6,719 nt of DNA from JBCBSP01 sp964561235 (GCA_964561235.1 CAZLOV010000138.1:1-6719); one strand, 5' to 3'; numbered from the stretch's first letter, positions 1 through 5,902 are shown. The notes: generated by a model from the letters alone, not told the origin. Translations and numbers: made by a program.

Positions 1-1263
1 CTGGCGCGCGACCCGCAGCGTGCGCCCGTCGGGCAGCGACCACAGCTCGTCGGGCGTTTCCGACGTCGGCGGGGCCTCGTAGAACTCCAGCTCGCCCTTC
101 TTGAAGGCGGCGAAATCAGCCTGTTCGGGCAGCATGCGCTTTTCACGCAGCCGGTCGAGCAGCTCGGCATGGCCGGGTTTCTCGTCAAGGCTCGCCGCAT
201 CCAGCTTGAACAGGCTCGTGAACGCGGTGTTGTAGAAAACGAGCTGCCGGGAATGGTCGAAGACGGCGACGCCTTCGGCCATGTGGTTCAGCGTCTCGTC
301 GTGCGCGCGCCGGAACCGTTCGAGATCGGACCGCGCCGCCTCGCCGTCTGTGACGTCGACAGCCACGCCCGCCGCACCGCCTGAGACCGGAAAATGGTGT
401 ATCTGGAGCTGCCGGCGCGCGCCGCCGAGCACGACCGGACGCACCTCGGTTCGCGGCTCGCCCGCGCGCAGCACGTCGAGCGCATGGGGCGCCAGCCCGG
501 GCTCGAGTTTCAATTGCCGGTCGAGTGCGTCATGCAGGCCGTCGGCCTCCACTGCGTCGAGATACGCCGCGTTCGCCCATTGCAGGCGGCCCGAGGAGCT
601 CAGCCGCCAGGCCGGAAACGGCGCCTTGCCCAGCATGTCGAGGAAGGCTTCCGCATCCTCGCCGATGATGCTGCGCGCCTCCTCCAGCTTGCTCGGCGCG
701 CCGCTTTCCTCAAGGCCGCGGATCACCGCATCGGTCAGCCAGAGCACGAGCTGGCCGCCCGCCGCGCGGCCGTCGGCCTCGACCTGGCGTCCGCCGGGCC
801 CCTTGATCAGGATAGAGAACGGCTTCCCGTCTTCGATGAGCGCCTGTATGCGCCGGCGGAGCGTCGTGGCCTCGCCCGAGCTGGAGACGGCCTCGAGATC
901 GGCGAGCCCGTCCAGCAGGGCGCCCGCGGCGTCGGGCCCGGAGCGCCGGCTTTCCTCGACGAATTTGAGCATGGCCGCAAAGGCGGTCGGCGAGCCGAGG
1001 ATGCGCGGACGGCCCCAGCGCGGGGCGTCCGCCGTTGCGGGAGCCGATCCCCAAACGACGACCAGGCCCGGATGCGCGCCGAACAGGCTGTCGGCGCGCG
1101 CAAGCCGGTCCTCCAGCTTCGTGATCTTGTCCCGCCAGGCCCGCTGCGAGCGGCGCACGCCCGCGGTCAGACGGAAGGCCCAGGCGGCGACGGCGATCGC
1201 GAACGCGACTGCGCCGCCCGTGACGGCGAGGGAAGCGAGCTGGCCTGGGTCCTGAGCGATCAT
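1..1263 (-). CDS. divL: DivL-like PAS-domain sensor kinase, N-terminal part (runs off left edge)
   Basis: DivL is an atypical, membrane-bound histidine-kinase homologue that acts with CckA and DivK to control CtrA in alphaproteobacterial cell-cycle regulation. I translated this reading frame by hand: 421 uninterrupted codons from ATG 1263 to base 1. One membrane helix (residues about 12-31) is followed by an Arg-rich juxtamembrane coil (35-58), a degenerate PAS-like region (60-180), a second PAS-like region (205-305) and a well-formed PAS from about 320. Recognisable DivL-family stretches are AHDETLNHMAEGVAVF (320-335), FYNTAF (343-348), DRLREKRMLPEQ (370-381) and LWSLPDGRTLRV (408-419). The start is supported by AAAAGGA on the minus strand (plus 1274-1280), 10 nt before the ATG. 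The dimerisation and ATPase domains, including the site where DivL has Tyr instead of His, lie outside the window, so the DivL call rests on N-terminal similarity recalled from the family. The alternative is another PAS histidine kinase of the same neighbourhood. Confidence 0.8.
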   Translation of the reverse strand, partial: MIAQDPGQLASLAVTGGAVAFAIAVAAWAFRLTAGVRRSQRAWRDKITKLEDRLARADSLFGAHPGLVVVWGSAPATADAPRWGRPRILGSPTAFAAMLKFVEESRRSGPDAAGALLDGLADLEAVSSSGEATTLRRRIQALIEDGKPFSILIKGPGGRQVEADGRAAGGQLVLWLTDAVIRGLEESGAPSKLEEARSIIGEDAEAFLDMLGKAPFPAWRLSSSGRLQWANAAYLDAVEADGLHDALDRQLKLEPGLAPHALDVLRAGEPRTEVRPVVLGGARRQLQIHHFPVSGGAAGVAVDVTDGEAARSDLERFRRAHDETLNHMAEGVAVFDHSRQLVFYNTAFTSLFKLDAASLDEKPGHAELLDRLREKRMLPEQADFAAFKKGELEFYEAPPTSETPDELWSLPDGRTLRVARQ

Positions 1264-1333
1264 GGCTCGGATGTCCTTTTCGTATCCGGACGGCGGAAGC
1301 GCTATGGCGCGCATGCGTCGAGGATCCGCCTTC

Positions 1334-1355
1334 GAATCACAATTTTAATTGAATC
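1334..1355 (-). promoter_or_regulatory. Paired GANTC sites flanking an AT-rich palindrome upstream of divL
   Basis: Two GAATC pentamers (1334-1338 and 1351-1355), 17 bp apart, flank the 12-bp inverted repeat CAATTTTAATTG (1340-1351). This is the most AT-rich stretch of the surrounding GC-rich sequence and lies in the 114-bp gap between the lipoprotein stop and the divL start. GANTC is the recognition sequence of the cell-cycle methyltransferase CcrM, and GcrA acts at methylated GANTC promoters; that is established for Caulobacter and relatives. TAAAAT on the minus strand (plus 1342-1347) could serve as a -10 element, but I see no good -35. A methylation-sensitive divL promoter is inference. 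Confidence 0.4.
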
Positions 1356-1377
1356 CTCATGAACCGGCGACCAGCGC

Positions 1378-1839
1378 TCAGCGCAGGCGGACTTCGCCGA
1401 GCCGGAATTCAAACAGCACCACGCAGCCTGAAAGGCGCTCCTTCGTGCTCAGCGGACGGAAGCGCCAGCTGCTAACCGCCAGCCGCGCCTCGGAATCGAA
1501 GGATCCGCCCGGCACCCCGCGCGCCGTGCGCACGTTTGAGACCGCGCCGTCGTTTTCCACATCAAACTGGACAATCGACCATCCCTGCAGGCCGCGCGCC
1601 CAGCCGCGCGCGGGATAATCCGGCAGGGCCGCGGAAACCGCGCGCAGCGGCTCGCCCGTGCAGCCGCCTGCATCCGCCAGCCGGTCGACAGCGGGCGGCA
1701 CGGGAAAATCCGAACGAGGCTGGAACGGACGGTCGCGCGGATCTGCGCCCACCGGCTCCGGCAAGCCTGCGGGCGCCGCGCAGGCGGCGAGCGCAAACAG
1801 GCTGAAAAGACAACCCAGTCTGGAAGCGATCCGGCGCAT
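1378..1839 (-). CDS. Small lipoprotein with TonB C-terminal-like domain
   Basis: A 153-residue predicted lipoprotein. The N-terminus MRRIASRLGC plus a hydrophobic stretch ends in the lipobox LAAC with Cys20, so signal peptidase II cleavage and lipidation are expected. After a Pro-rich linker (about 22-55), residues 73-130 match the TonB C-terminal/energy-transducer pattern: PDYPARGWARGLQGW, then VQFDVENDGAVSNVR, then GSFDSEARLAVSSWRFRP. Cys60 and Cys139 could form a disulfide. True TonB proteins carry an uncleaved N-terminal transmembrane anchor and a long Pro/Lys spacer; both are absent here, so a role in energising receptors is unlikely. Proteins with this isolated fold are often just called TonB family protein. 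An in-frame TAG four codons upstream fixes ATG 1839 as the start, but no clear Shine-Dalgarno is visible. It lies 65 bp downstream of ahcY on the same strand and may be co-transcribed by read-through. Confidence 0.75.
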   Translation of the reverse strand: MRRIASRLGCLFSLFALAACAAPAGLPEPVGADPRDRPFQPRSDFPVPPAVDRLADAGGCTGEPLRAVSAALPDYPARGWARGLQGWSIVQFDVENDGAVSNVRTARGVPGGSFDSEARLAVSSWRFRPLSTKERLSGCVVLFEFRLGEVRLR

Positions 1840-1853
1840 GACCGGACGCTAGC

Positions 1854-1879
1854 CGCGCCCGACCGGAAGGTCGAGCGCG
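1854..1879 (-). terminator. Strong GC-rich hairpin after ahcY, possible terminator or attenuator
   Basis: On the minus strand CGCGCTCGACC pairs with GGTCGGGCGCG around a TTCC loop: an 11-bp stem with one G-T wobble. On the plus strand the same position becomes a C-A mismatch, so the structure favours minus-strand RNA. It starts 26 nt after the ahcY stop and ends 15 nt before the lipoprotein start. No U-tract follows, so efficient intrinsic termination is uncertain; it could also protect the ahcY 3' end. Confidence 0.45.
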
Positions 1880-1904
1880 GCCGGTGCCGGAGAGATCGCG
1901 CGGA

Positions 1905-3329
1905 TCAGTAGCGGTAGTGCTCCGCCTTGAACGGACCGGTCTTCTCGACGCCGATATAATCGGCCTGGTCGGGCGAGAGATCGGTCAGGCGGGCGCCCAG
2001 CTTGTCGAGATGCAGGCGCGCGACTTTCTCGTCGAGATGCTTGGGCAGGATGTAGACCTGGTTCTCGTACTGGTCGCCGCGCTGCCACAGCTCGATCTGG
2101 GCGAGCACCTGGTTGGTGAAGCTCGCGCTCATCACAAAGCTCGGGTGGCCATTGGCGTTGCCGAGATTCACAAGACGGCCTTCGGAAAGAAGGATGATCT
2201 TGTGACCTTCCGGGAAGTCGATCAGGTCGACCTGCGGCTTGACGTTCGTCCACTGGAAGTTACGCAGGGCCTCGACCTGAATCTCGTTGTCGAAGTGCCC
2301 GATATTGCACACGATCGCCATGTTCTTCATGGCGCGCATGTGGTCGACGGTGACGACGTCCTTGTTGCCGGTGGCCGTCACGACGATGTCGACGTCGTTG
2401 ATGACGTCCTCGAGACGCACCACGCCGAAGCCGTCCATGGAGGCCTGCAGCGCGCAGATGGGGTCGATCTCGGTGACCGAGACGCGGCAGCCGGCCTGGG
2501 CGAGGCTTTCCGCGGAGCCCTTGCCGACGTCGCCATAGCCGCACACCACGGCGGTCTTGCCCGCCATCATCACGTCGGTGCCGCGGCGAATCGCGTCCAC
2601 AAGACTTTCACGGCAGCCATAGCGGTTGTCGAACTTCGACTTGGTCACGCTGTCGTTGACGTTGATCGCCGGGAAGGACAGCTCGCCGCGCTTGGCCATC
2701 TGGTAAAGGCGCATGACGCCCGTGGTCGTTTCCTCGGAAACGCCCTTGATGTTGGCCTTCGCCTTCTTGAACCAGCCCGGGCTCGCCTTGATGCGGTTGC
2801 GGATGGCCTGGAAGAGGAAGGTTTCCTCCTCCGACTTCGGTTCGCCCAGCACCGAGGGATCCTCCTCGGCGCGCTCGCCGAGCTGGAGATACAGCGTGGC
2901 GTCGCCGCCGTCGTCCAGGATCATGTTGGCGGTTTCGCCGTTCGGCCAGTGGAAGATGGCGTCGGCGAACTCCCAGTACTCCTCCAGCGTCTCGCCCTTG
3001 TAGGCGAAGACCGGGATCTTGCGTTCGGCGATCGCGGCGGCGGCGTGGTCCTGCGTGGAGAAGATGTTGCACGACGCCCAGCGCACTTCCGCGCCAAGCT
3101 CGACAAGGGTCTCGATGAGCACCGCGGTCTGGATCGTCATGTGCAGCGATCCGGCGATCCGGGCGCCCGCGAGCGGCTTCTGACCCTTGTATTCTTCGCG
3201 CAGGGCCATCAGGCCAGGCATCTCGATCTCGGCCATCTCGATCTCGATGCGGCCCCATTTGGCCAGCGAGAGGTCCTTCACGACGTAATCGGTCTCGGCG
3301 CCGGCGGCTGCGGCGGGAAGCAGGGTCAT
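1905..3329 (-). CDS. ahcY: Adenosylhomocysteinase (S-adenosyl-L-homocysteine hydrolase)
   Basis: This cytosolic NAD-dependent enzyme reversibly splits S-adenosylhomocysteine into adenosine and homocysteine. It removes the product inhibitor of SAM-dependent methyltransferases and feeds the methionine cycle. The 474-residue length is full for bacterial AhcY. Visible motifs include SLHMTIQTAVLIETL (61-75, substrate-site His63), SCNIFSTQDHAAAAI (86-100), NDSVTKSKFDNRYGCRESL (225-243, with the catalytic Lys230/Asp234 pair), the NAD-binding loop GYGDVGKGSAESLAQAG (264-280), NIGHFDNE (342-349) and the C-terminal FKAEHYRY, whose Lys/Tyr reach into the partner subunit's cofactor site. The bacterial/plant-type insert covers about 150-190. 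ATG 3329 is the only plausible start: no internal Met precedes the conserved DYVVKDLSLAKWGR (14-27). The Shine-Dalgarno is weak (GAAAG about 10 nt upstream). The gene is intact and diverges from the membrane-protein gene at 3635. Confidence 0.98.
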   Translation of the reverse strand: MTLLPAAAAGAETDYVVKDLSLAKWGRIEIEMAEIEMPGLMALREEYKGQKPLAGARIAGSLHMTIQTAVLIETLVELGAEVRWASCNIFSTQDHAAAAIAERKIPVFAYKGETLEEYWEFADAIFHWPNGETANMILDDGGDATLYLQLGERAEEDPSVLGEPKSEEETFLFQAIRNRIKASPGWFKKAKANIKGVSEETTTGVMRLYQMAKRGELSFPAINVNDSVTKSKFDNRYGCRESLVDAIRRGTDVMMAGKTAVVCGYGDVGKGSAESLAQAGCRVSVTEIDPICALQASMDGFGVVRLEDVINDVDIVVTATGNKDVVTVDHMRAMKNMAIVCNIGHFDNEIQVEALRNFQWTNVKPQVDLIDFPEGHKIILLSEGRLVNLGNANGHPSFVMSASFTNQVLAQIELWQRGDQYENQVYILPKHLDEKVARLHLDKLGARLTDLSPDQADYIGVEKTGPFKAEHYRY

Positions 3330-3415
3330 GGGATGTGCTTTCGTATCAGCGGAAAAAGGATCAGGCGCCCTGCGGGAGACCGCCGAGACTTCGGGGATCG
3401 CGGACGCGCGTGGCT

Positions 3416-3445
3416 CGTATAGCCGAACGGCCCGTCCGGGGCAAA
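3416..3445 (-). promoter_or_regulatory. Candidate ahcY promoter
   Basis: On the minus strand TTTGCC (plus 3440-3445) is followed after 18 bp by TATACG (plus 3416-3421), a fair housekeeping-type -35/-10 pair. It would give an ahcY leader of about 80 nt. The match to consensus is moderate and untested. Confidence 0.35.
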
Positions 3446-3520
3446 GGCGCCGCCCGGAACAGGCCTCGCCCCGGGCCGGGAATTTAACCCTTTCTCCGGG
3501 ATCGCGGCGCGCGTCGCGTC

Positions 3521-3549
3521 TTACGGCGGACGCTCAGATAGGCTATACA
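3521..3549 (+). promoter_or_regulatory. Candidate promoter for the membrane-protein gene
   Basis: TTACGG (3521-3526) and TATACA (3544-3549) are separated by 17 bp, a plausible sigma70-type promoter for the plus-strand gene. Transcription would begin near 3556, downstream of the TTG at 3554. This is one reason to reject that TTG as the start and to prefer ATG 3635. Confidence 0.4.
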
Positions 3550-3561
3550 CGATTTGTTAAC

Positions 3562-3592
3562 CGCGGCCGCTCCCGGGGGCGGGCCGGCCGCG
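3562..3592 (+). repeat. GC-rich inverted repeat in the 5' leader
   Basis: CGCGGCCG (3562-3569) and CGGCCGCG (3585-3592) are perfect inverted 8-bp arms around a 15-nt GC-rich loop. If transcription starts near 3556, this hairpin sits at the 5' end of the leader, 26 nt before the Shine-Dalgarno. It may stabilise the RNA; in DNA this GC-rich it could also be chance. Confidence 0.4.
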
Positions 3593-3617
3593 CAGCCGCG
3601 CTTCCTGCGGCGCCACC

Positions 3618-3628
3618 GAGGGGAAAGG
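3618..3628 (+). promoter_or_regulatory. Strong Shine-Dalgarno that sets the start at 3635
   Basis: GAGGGGAAAGG lies 6 nt before ATG 3635. No comparable site precedes the upstream in-frame TTG at 3554, so translation most likely begins at 3635. Confidence 0.7.
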
Positions 3629-3634
3629 CCGTCC

Positions 3635-5128
3635 ATGCCGTCTTTGCCGAGCACGCACGCAAGCCAGTCTTTCGGCCACCGTTCGGTGCATTTCTACGCG
3701 GCGCCCGGTCAGGTTTCCGATCCCGATCCGCGCGCGCGCCCGGACGAGCACCGCCTGCTGGACAGCAGCGGCGAAGCCCATGATCTGCGCGTCGCGAGCC
3801 CGCGCTACCGGCTCGATCCGGGCGACTTCGCGTCCGTGCTGCGCATCCAGGCCGGTCCCGACCGGCGCTCCCGCCCGGTCGCCCTGATCCATCACGACCG
3901 CAAGGACTGGACCCGCACGCAGCCCGGGGCGGACGTCCTGCTGGCGCGCACCGGGGTGGCGCGCACCGCCAACTGGACCCTGTCCATGCTGCTGCTCGCG
4001 GTCGCGCTGCTGGCGGCCGCCTACATGCCGCTCGCCGCGTTCCTGCGCGAGCTGGCGCCGGGCGCCTTCTCCGCGCTGCCCGCCTTCGACATCTTCGCGC
4101 TTGTGCTGGCGCGCGCGCCCGAGATCACGCAGGCGCGCCTGTCGCTCGCCGCGCCGGAATTCGCCGCCGGCGTCGAGGCGTTGTGGCCGCCGGCCGGTCC
4201 CTATCTCGACGTGGCGGGCTATGCGGCTGCATGCCTTGCGCTGGGCGTGACCGCGTACGCGGCGCGTTCCTGGCGGCTGATCTGGGTGCCCGCCTTCGCC
4301 GCAGCGGCCATCGGCGGCGCCGCTTCGCTCTCCGACGGCGCAGCGGCCGCGCCCTATGCGGCGGCCGCCCTCACCGGCGCGCTTGCCCTGTTCATGATCG
4401 GCGGAGCCGTCAACAGCACGCGCGACGCCGCGCGGCTGGAAAGCCGGATCGAGCTTCTCGCCCTTCATCTCATCGCCAACCCGCCCGAAGAGATGGTCAT
4501 GGTCCGCCCGCCCGCCGCCGCAGCGCCGGATCAGTTCGTCGCGCCGGGGGACGAGGCCGGCGCGCCCGCAGGCGACACGGCCGCAGAACCGGCCGAGGCC
4601 CCGTCTGACGCATCCGCTGCGTCCGCGGAAACGGCGGAGCCGGACGCCGAAGACACCGCGCCCGAAGAGACCCCCGAAGAGACCGCCGCCGTCATCGCCC
4701 TCGTCGAAGAGGCGCTTCCGGAGGAAACCGCAGCGATCCGGGCGCGCGACGGCGAGCCGCGCGCGACGCCCGACGACGCGGGAGCTGGCGGGCTTGCGGC
4801 CGAAACCGAAACGGACGGCACCCCAGCGGAGCGCGCTCCTGCGGCGCGCGATCCCCGTTCCGAAGAGACCGCCCCCGCCGCCGACGACGCGGCTGAGGCC
4901 GCAAGGCCTGCGGCGCGCGCCGAGGCCGACGCCCGTGCGGAGGACAGGGCGATGATGCTGCCGCCTCCGCCGCCCATGGCGGCTGCGGCGGGCTACGGCA
5001 AGGACAACGCCCCGCGGCGCTATCCGACGCAGACCGTCGCGCCGTCAGGCGTGTTCCGGGACAATGTGGTGCCGATCTTCTCCGCGCCGCCCGCGCCGCG
5101 CCGGACGCCCGAGCCGCAGGACCCGTGA
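3635..5128 (+). CDS. Uncharacterised four-helix membrane protein with long acidic Ala/Pro/Glu-rich tail
   Basis: I do not recognise this 497-residue protein. Residues 1-110 form a hydrophilic, Arg/Asp-rich domain that looks folded (for example RVASPRYRLDPGDFASVLRI, 52-71). Four hydrophobic helices follow at about 114-136, 188-210, 214-232 and 240-259, with a 50-residue loop between the first two. Flanking charges (ARTGVAR before helix 1; STRDAARLESR after helix 4) put both termini in the cytoplasm. A short amphipathic stretch (265-283) leads into an approximately 155-residue low-complexity tail rich in Ala, Glu, Asp and Pro with repeated PEET units. The tail ends in a Pro run (443-447) and a more structured cap, PRRYPTQTVAPSGVFRDN (460-477), then VVPIFSAPP. 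The architecture recalls polar or envelope scaffold proteins of stalked alphaproteobacteria, but that is analogy only. GC-rich third positions support the frame. It diverges from ahcY and converges on the HPr gene 23 bp away. Confidence 0.8.
   Translation: MPSLPSTHASQSFGHRSVHFYAAPGQVSDPDPRARPDEHRLLDSSGEAHDLRVASPRYRLDPGDFASVLRIQAGPDRRSRPVALIHHDRKDWTRTQPGADVLLARTGVARTANWTLSMLLLAVALLAAAYMPLAAFLRELAPGAFSALPAFDIFALVLARAPEITQARLSLAAPEFAAGVEALWPPAGPYLDVAGYAAACLALGVTAYAARSWRLIWVPAFAAAAIGGAASLSDGAAAAPYAAAALTGALALFMIGGAVNSTRDAARLESRIELLALHLIANPPEEMVMVRPPAAAAPDQFVAPGDEAGAPAGDTAAEPAEAPSDASAASAETAEPDAEDTAPEETPEETAAVIALVEEALPEETAAIRARDGEPRATPDDAGAGGLAAETETDGTPAERAPAARDPRSEETAPAADDAAEAARPAARAEADARAEDRAMMLPPPPPMAAAAGYGKDNAPRRYPTQTVAPSGVFRDNVVPIFSAPPAPRRTPEPQDP
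4661..4684 (+). repeat. Perfect tandem 12-bp repeat inside the acidic tail
   Basis: CCCGAAGAGACC occurs twice head to tail, encoding PEET-PEET. A related copy, CCGAAGAGACCG, recurs near 4860. This suggests the low-complexity tail expands by in-frame slippage. Confidence 0.7.
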
Positions 5129-5131
5129 TTT

Positions 5132-5146
5132 CCCGCCAGAGGCGGG
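5132..5146. terminator. Short hairpin between convergent genes
   Basis: CCCGCC and GGCGGG form a perfect 6-bp stem around the loop AGA, in the 23-bp gap between the stop codons of the membrane protein and HPr. The position suits a bidirectional terminator, but there is no U-tract on either side. Confidence 0.4.
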
Positions 5147-5151
5147 GCGGC

Positions 5152-5424
5152 CTAGTCGTCTTCCTCGAAGCCGCACTCGACCAGCGCGCAAAGCGCCTCA
5201 ACGGCGTTTTCAGCGTCCGGGCCGTCGGCCTCGATCGTGACGACCGAACCCGGTCCTGCGCCGAGCATCAGAAGGTCCATGATGCTGTCGGCGGGCGCCG
5301 TCTCCCCGTCCTTCACGACGTGCGCGCGCGCTGCGAAACCCGCCGCGCAACCGGCGAGCTTGGCGGCGGCGCGGGCGTGAAGGCCCCGGCGATTGCAGAC
5401 CGTCGCCGTGCGCGACGCGCTCAC
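5152..5424 (-). CDS. HPr-family phosphocarrier protein
   Basis: A 90-residue HPr, the small cytosolic phosphocarrier that takes phosphate from EI on a His and passes it to EIIA. The phosphorylation site is NRRGLHARAAAKL (11-23) with His16. The regulatory helix ADSIMDLLMLGAGPG (45-59) retains Ser47, equivalent to Ser46 of Gram-positive HPr, the target of HprK kinase/phosphorylase. The C-terminus is acidic (CGFEEDD). The start is GTG 5424, whose GTGA overlaps the TGA stop of the EIIA gene, with GGAG (minus strand) 4 nt upstream, so translation is probably coupled to EIIA. No sugar permease domain is nearby. In alphaproteobacteria such HPr/EIIA pairs serve a regulatory rather than a transport role (established knowledge), and I infer the same here. 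NPr/PtsO would be the alternative name; the EIIA(Man) neighbour is typical for this alphaproteobacterial form. Confidence 0.95.
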   Translation of the reverse strand: MSASRTATVCNRRGLHARAAAKLAGCAAGFAARAHVVKDGETAPADSIMDLLMLGAGPGSVVTIEADGPDAENAVEALCALVECGFEEDD

Positions 5425-5825
5425 GCCGCTCCGTCCAGCAGCTTGGAGGCGACCGCGATATAGCGTTTGCCCGCCTCGGCGGCGCTCTCGGCGAGTTCCG
5501 CCACGGGCATCCGGGTGCGCGCCTCGGCCAGCTTGATCAGCATCGGCAAATTGGCGCCGGCGATCACTTCAACCCGGCCCCGTTCGAGAAGCGAAATCGC
5601 CAGATTCGACGGGGTGCCGCCGAACATGTCGGTCAGGATCGCTACGCCCTGGCCCTGATCGGCCTCCTCGACCGCCTCGCGGATGTCATCGCGGCGCTTC
5701 TCGATATCGTCATCCGGCCCGATGGCGATAGCGGCGCACGCTTCCAGCGGGCCGACGACATGCTCGGTCGCGGCGACCAGCTCGTCGGCCAGACGTCCAT
5801 GGGTGACGACAACGATGCCGATCAT
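5421..5825 (-). CDS. PTS EIIA component, mannose/fructose (EIIA-Man) family
   Basis: A 134-residue single-domain EIIA of the Man family, expected to accept phosphate from HPr in the cytoplasm. The N-terminal strand IGIVVVTHGRLADEL (2-16) carries the phosphorylated His9. The conserved loop ILTDMFGGTPSNLAISLL (63-80) and VIAGANLPMLIKL (87-99) complete the fold. Mannose transporters fuse or partner this domain with EIIB, EIIC and EIID; none is present, and the gene sits directly upstream of HPr with a 4-bp overlap, so a regulatory role is the better reading. ATG 5825 is the conserved start; the Shine-Dalgarno is weak (AAGAGA about 13 nt upstream). It begins 77 bp after the end of chvG, where many alphaproteobacteria instead place hprK. 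It may be transcribed together with chvG. Confidence 0.95.
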   Translation of the reverse strand: MIGIVVVTHGRLADELVAATEHVVGPLEACAAIAIGPDDDIEKRRDDIREAVEEADQGQGVAILTDMFGGTPSNLAISLLERGRVEVIAGANLPMLIKLAEARTRMPVAELAESAAEAGKRYIAVASKLLDGAA

Positions 5826-5902
5826 CGGCGCGCGGGTCTCTTGCAGCTCATCGGTCTACTTAAGCGCGCTTGGTGCGCCTGCGAAAGCCCTGCTGCACGG
5901 CG
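5826..5902 (-). other. Short gap between chvG and EIIA where hprK is often found
   Basis: Only 77 bp separate the chvG stop from the EIIA start. This is too short for the roughly 130-160-residue HprK of alphaproteobacteria, and no frame shows its P-loop or HPr-binding motifs. The gap holds the perfect 10-bp palindrome AAGCGCGCTT (5862-5871), of unknown significance. Confidence 0.6.

Larger units (their letters stand above)
3330..3634. other. Divergent intergenic control region between ahcY and the membrane-protein gene
   Basis: This 305-bp gap contains no credible gene. A plus-strand frame does run through 3554-3634 from a TTG, but it uses codons such as TTA, AGG, CGA and GGG that the downstream protein avoids. 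The gap holds a candidate promoter for each flanking gene, two TTAACC hexamers (3484-3489 and 3557-3562) resembling CtrA half-sites without the full TTAA-N7-TTAA spacing, and GC-rich inverted repeats. The ahcY leader contains only a small 4-bp-stem hairpin (CCGA/TCGG, about 3383-3394). I do not recognise an SAH or SAM riboswitch in it. Confidence 0.6.

Noticed and set aside
281..1362. Long plus-strand open frames (about 320 codons each) opposite the divL-like gene
   Set aside because: They are antisense shadows in GC-rich DNA. The minus-strand frame gives recognisable PAS/DivL motifs and a good Shine-Dalgarno; the plus frames give Arg/Ala/Pro-rich sequence without motifs.
3361..3420. SAH riboswitch in the ahcY leader
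   Set aside because: I could not find the conserved core or pseudoknot pairing by eye; only a 4-bp-stem hairpin is visible.
1884..3422. 512-codon plus-strand open frame opposite ahcY
   Set aside because: It is long only because ahcY is strongly conserved and codon-biased; the His/Asp/Val-rich product matches no family and has no proper ribosome binding site.
3554..3634. TTG start giving a 27-residue N-terminal extension of the membrane protein
   Set aside because: No ribosome binding site, unusual codons, and it would start at about the predicted transcription start; ATG 3635 has GAGGGGAAAGG 6 nt upstream.
3557..4468. 303-codon minus-strand open frame opposite the membrane-protein gene
   Set aside because: Arg/Gly/Gln-rich shadow. 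The plus frame has a strong Shine-Dalgarno, coherent membrane helices and GC-rich third positions.
5826..5902. A remnant of hprK in the gap before EIIA
   Set aside because: None of the three minus-strand frames shows P-loop or HprK signature residues in this 77-bp stretch.
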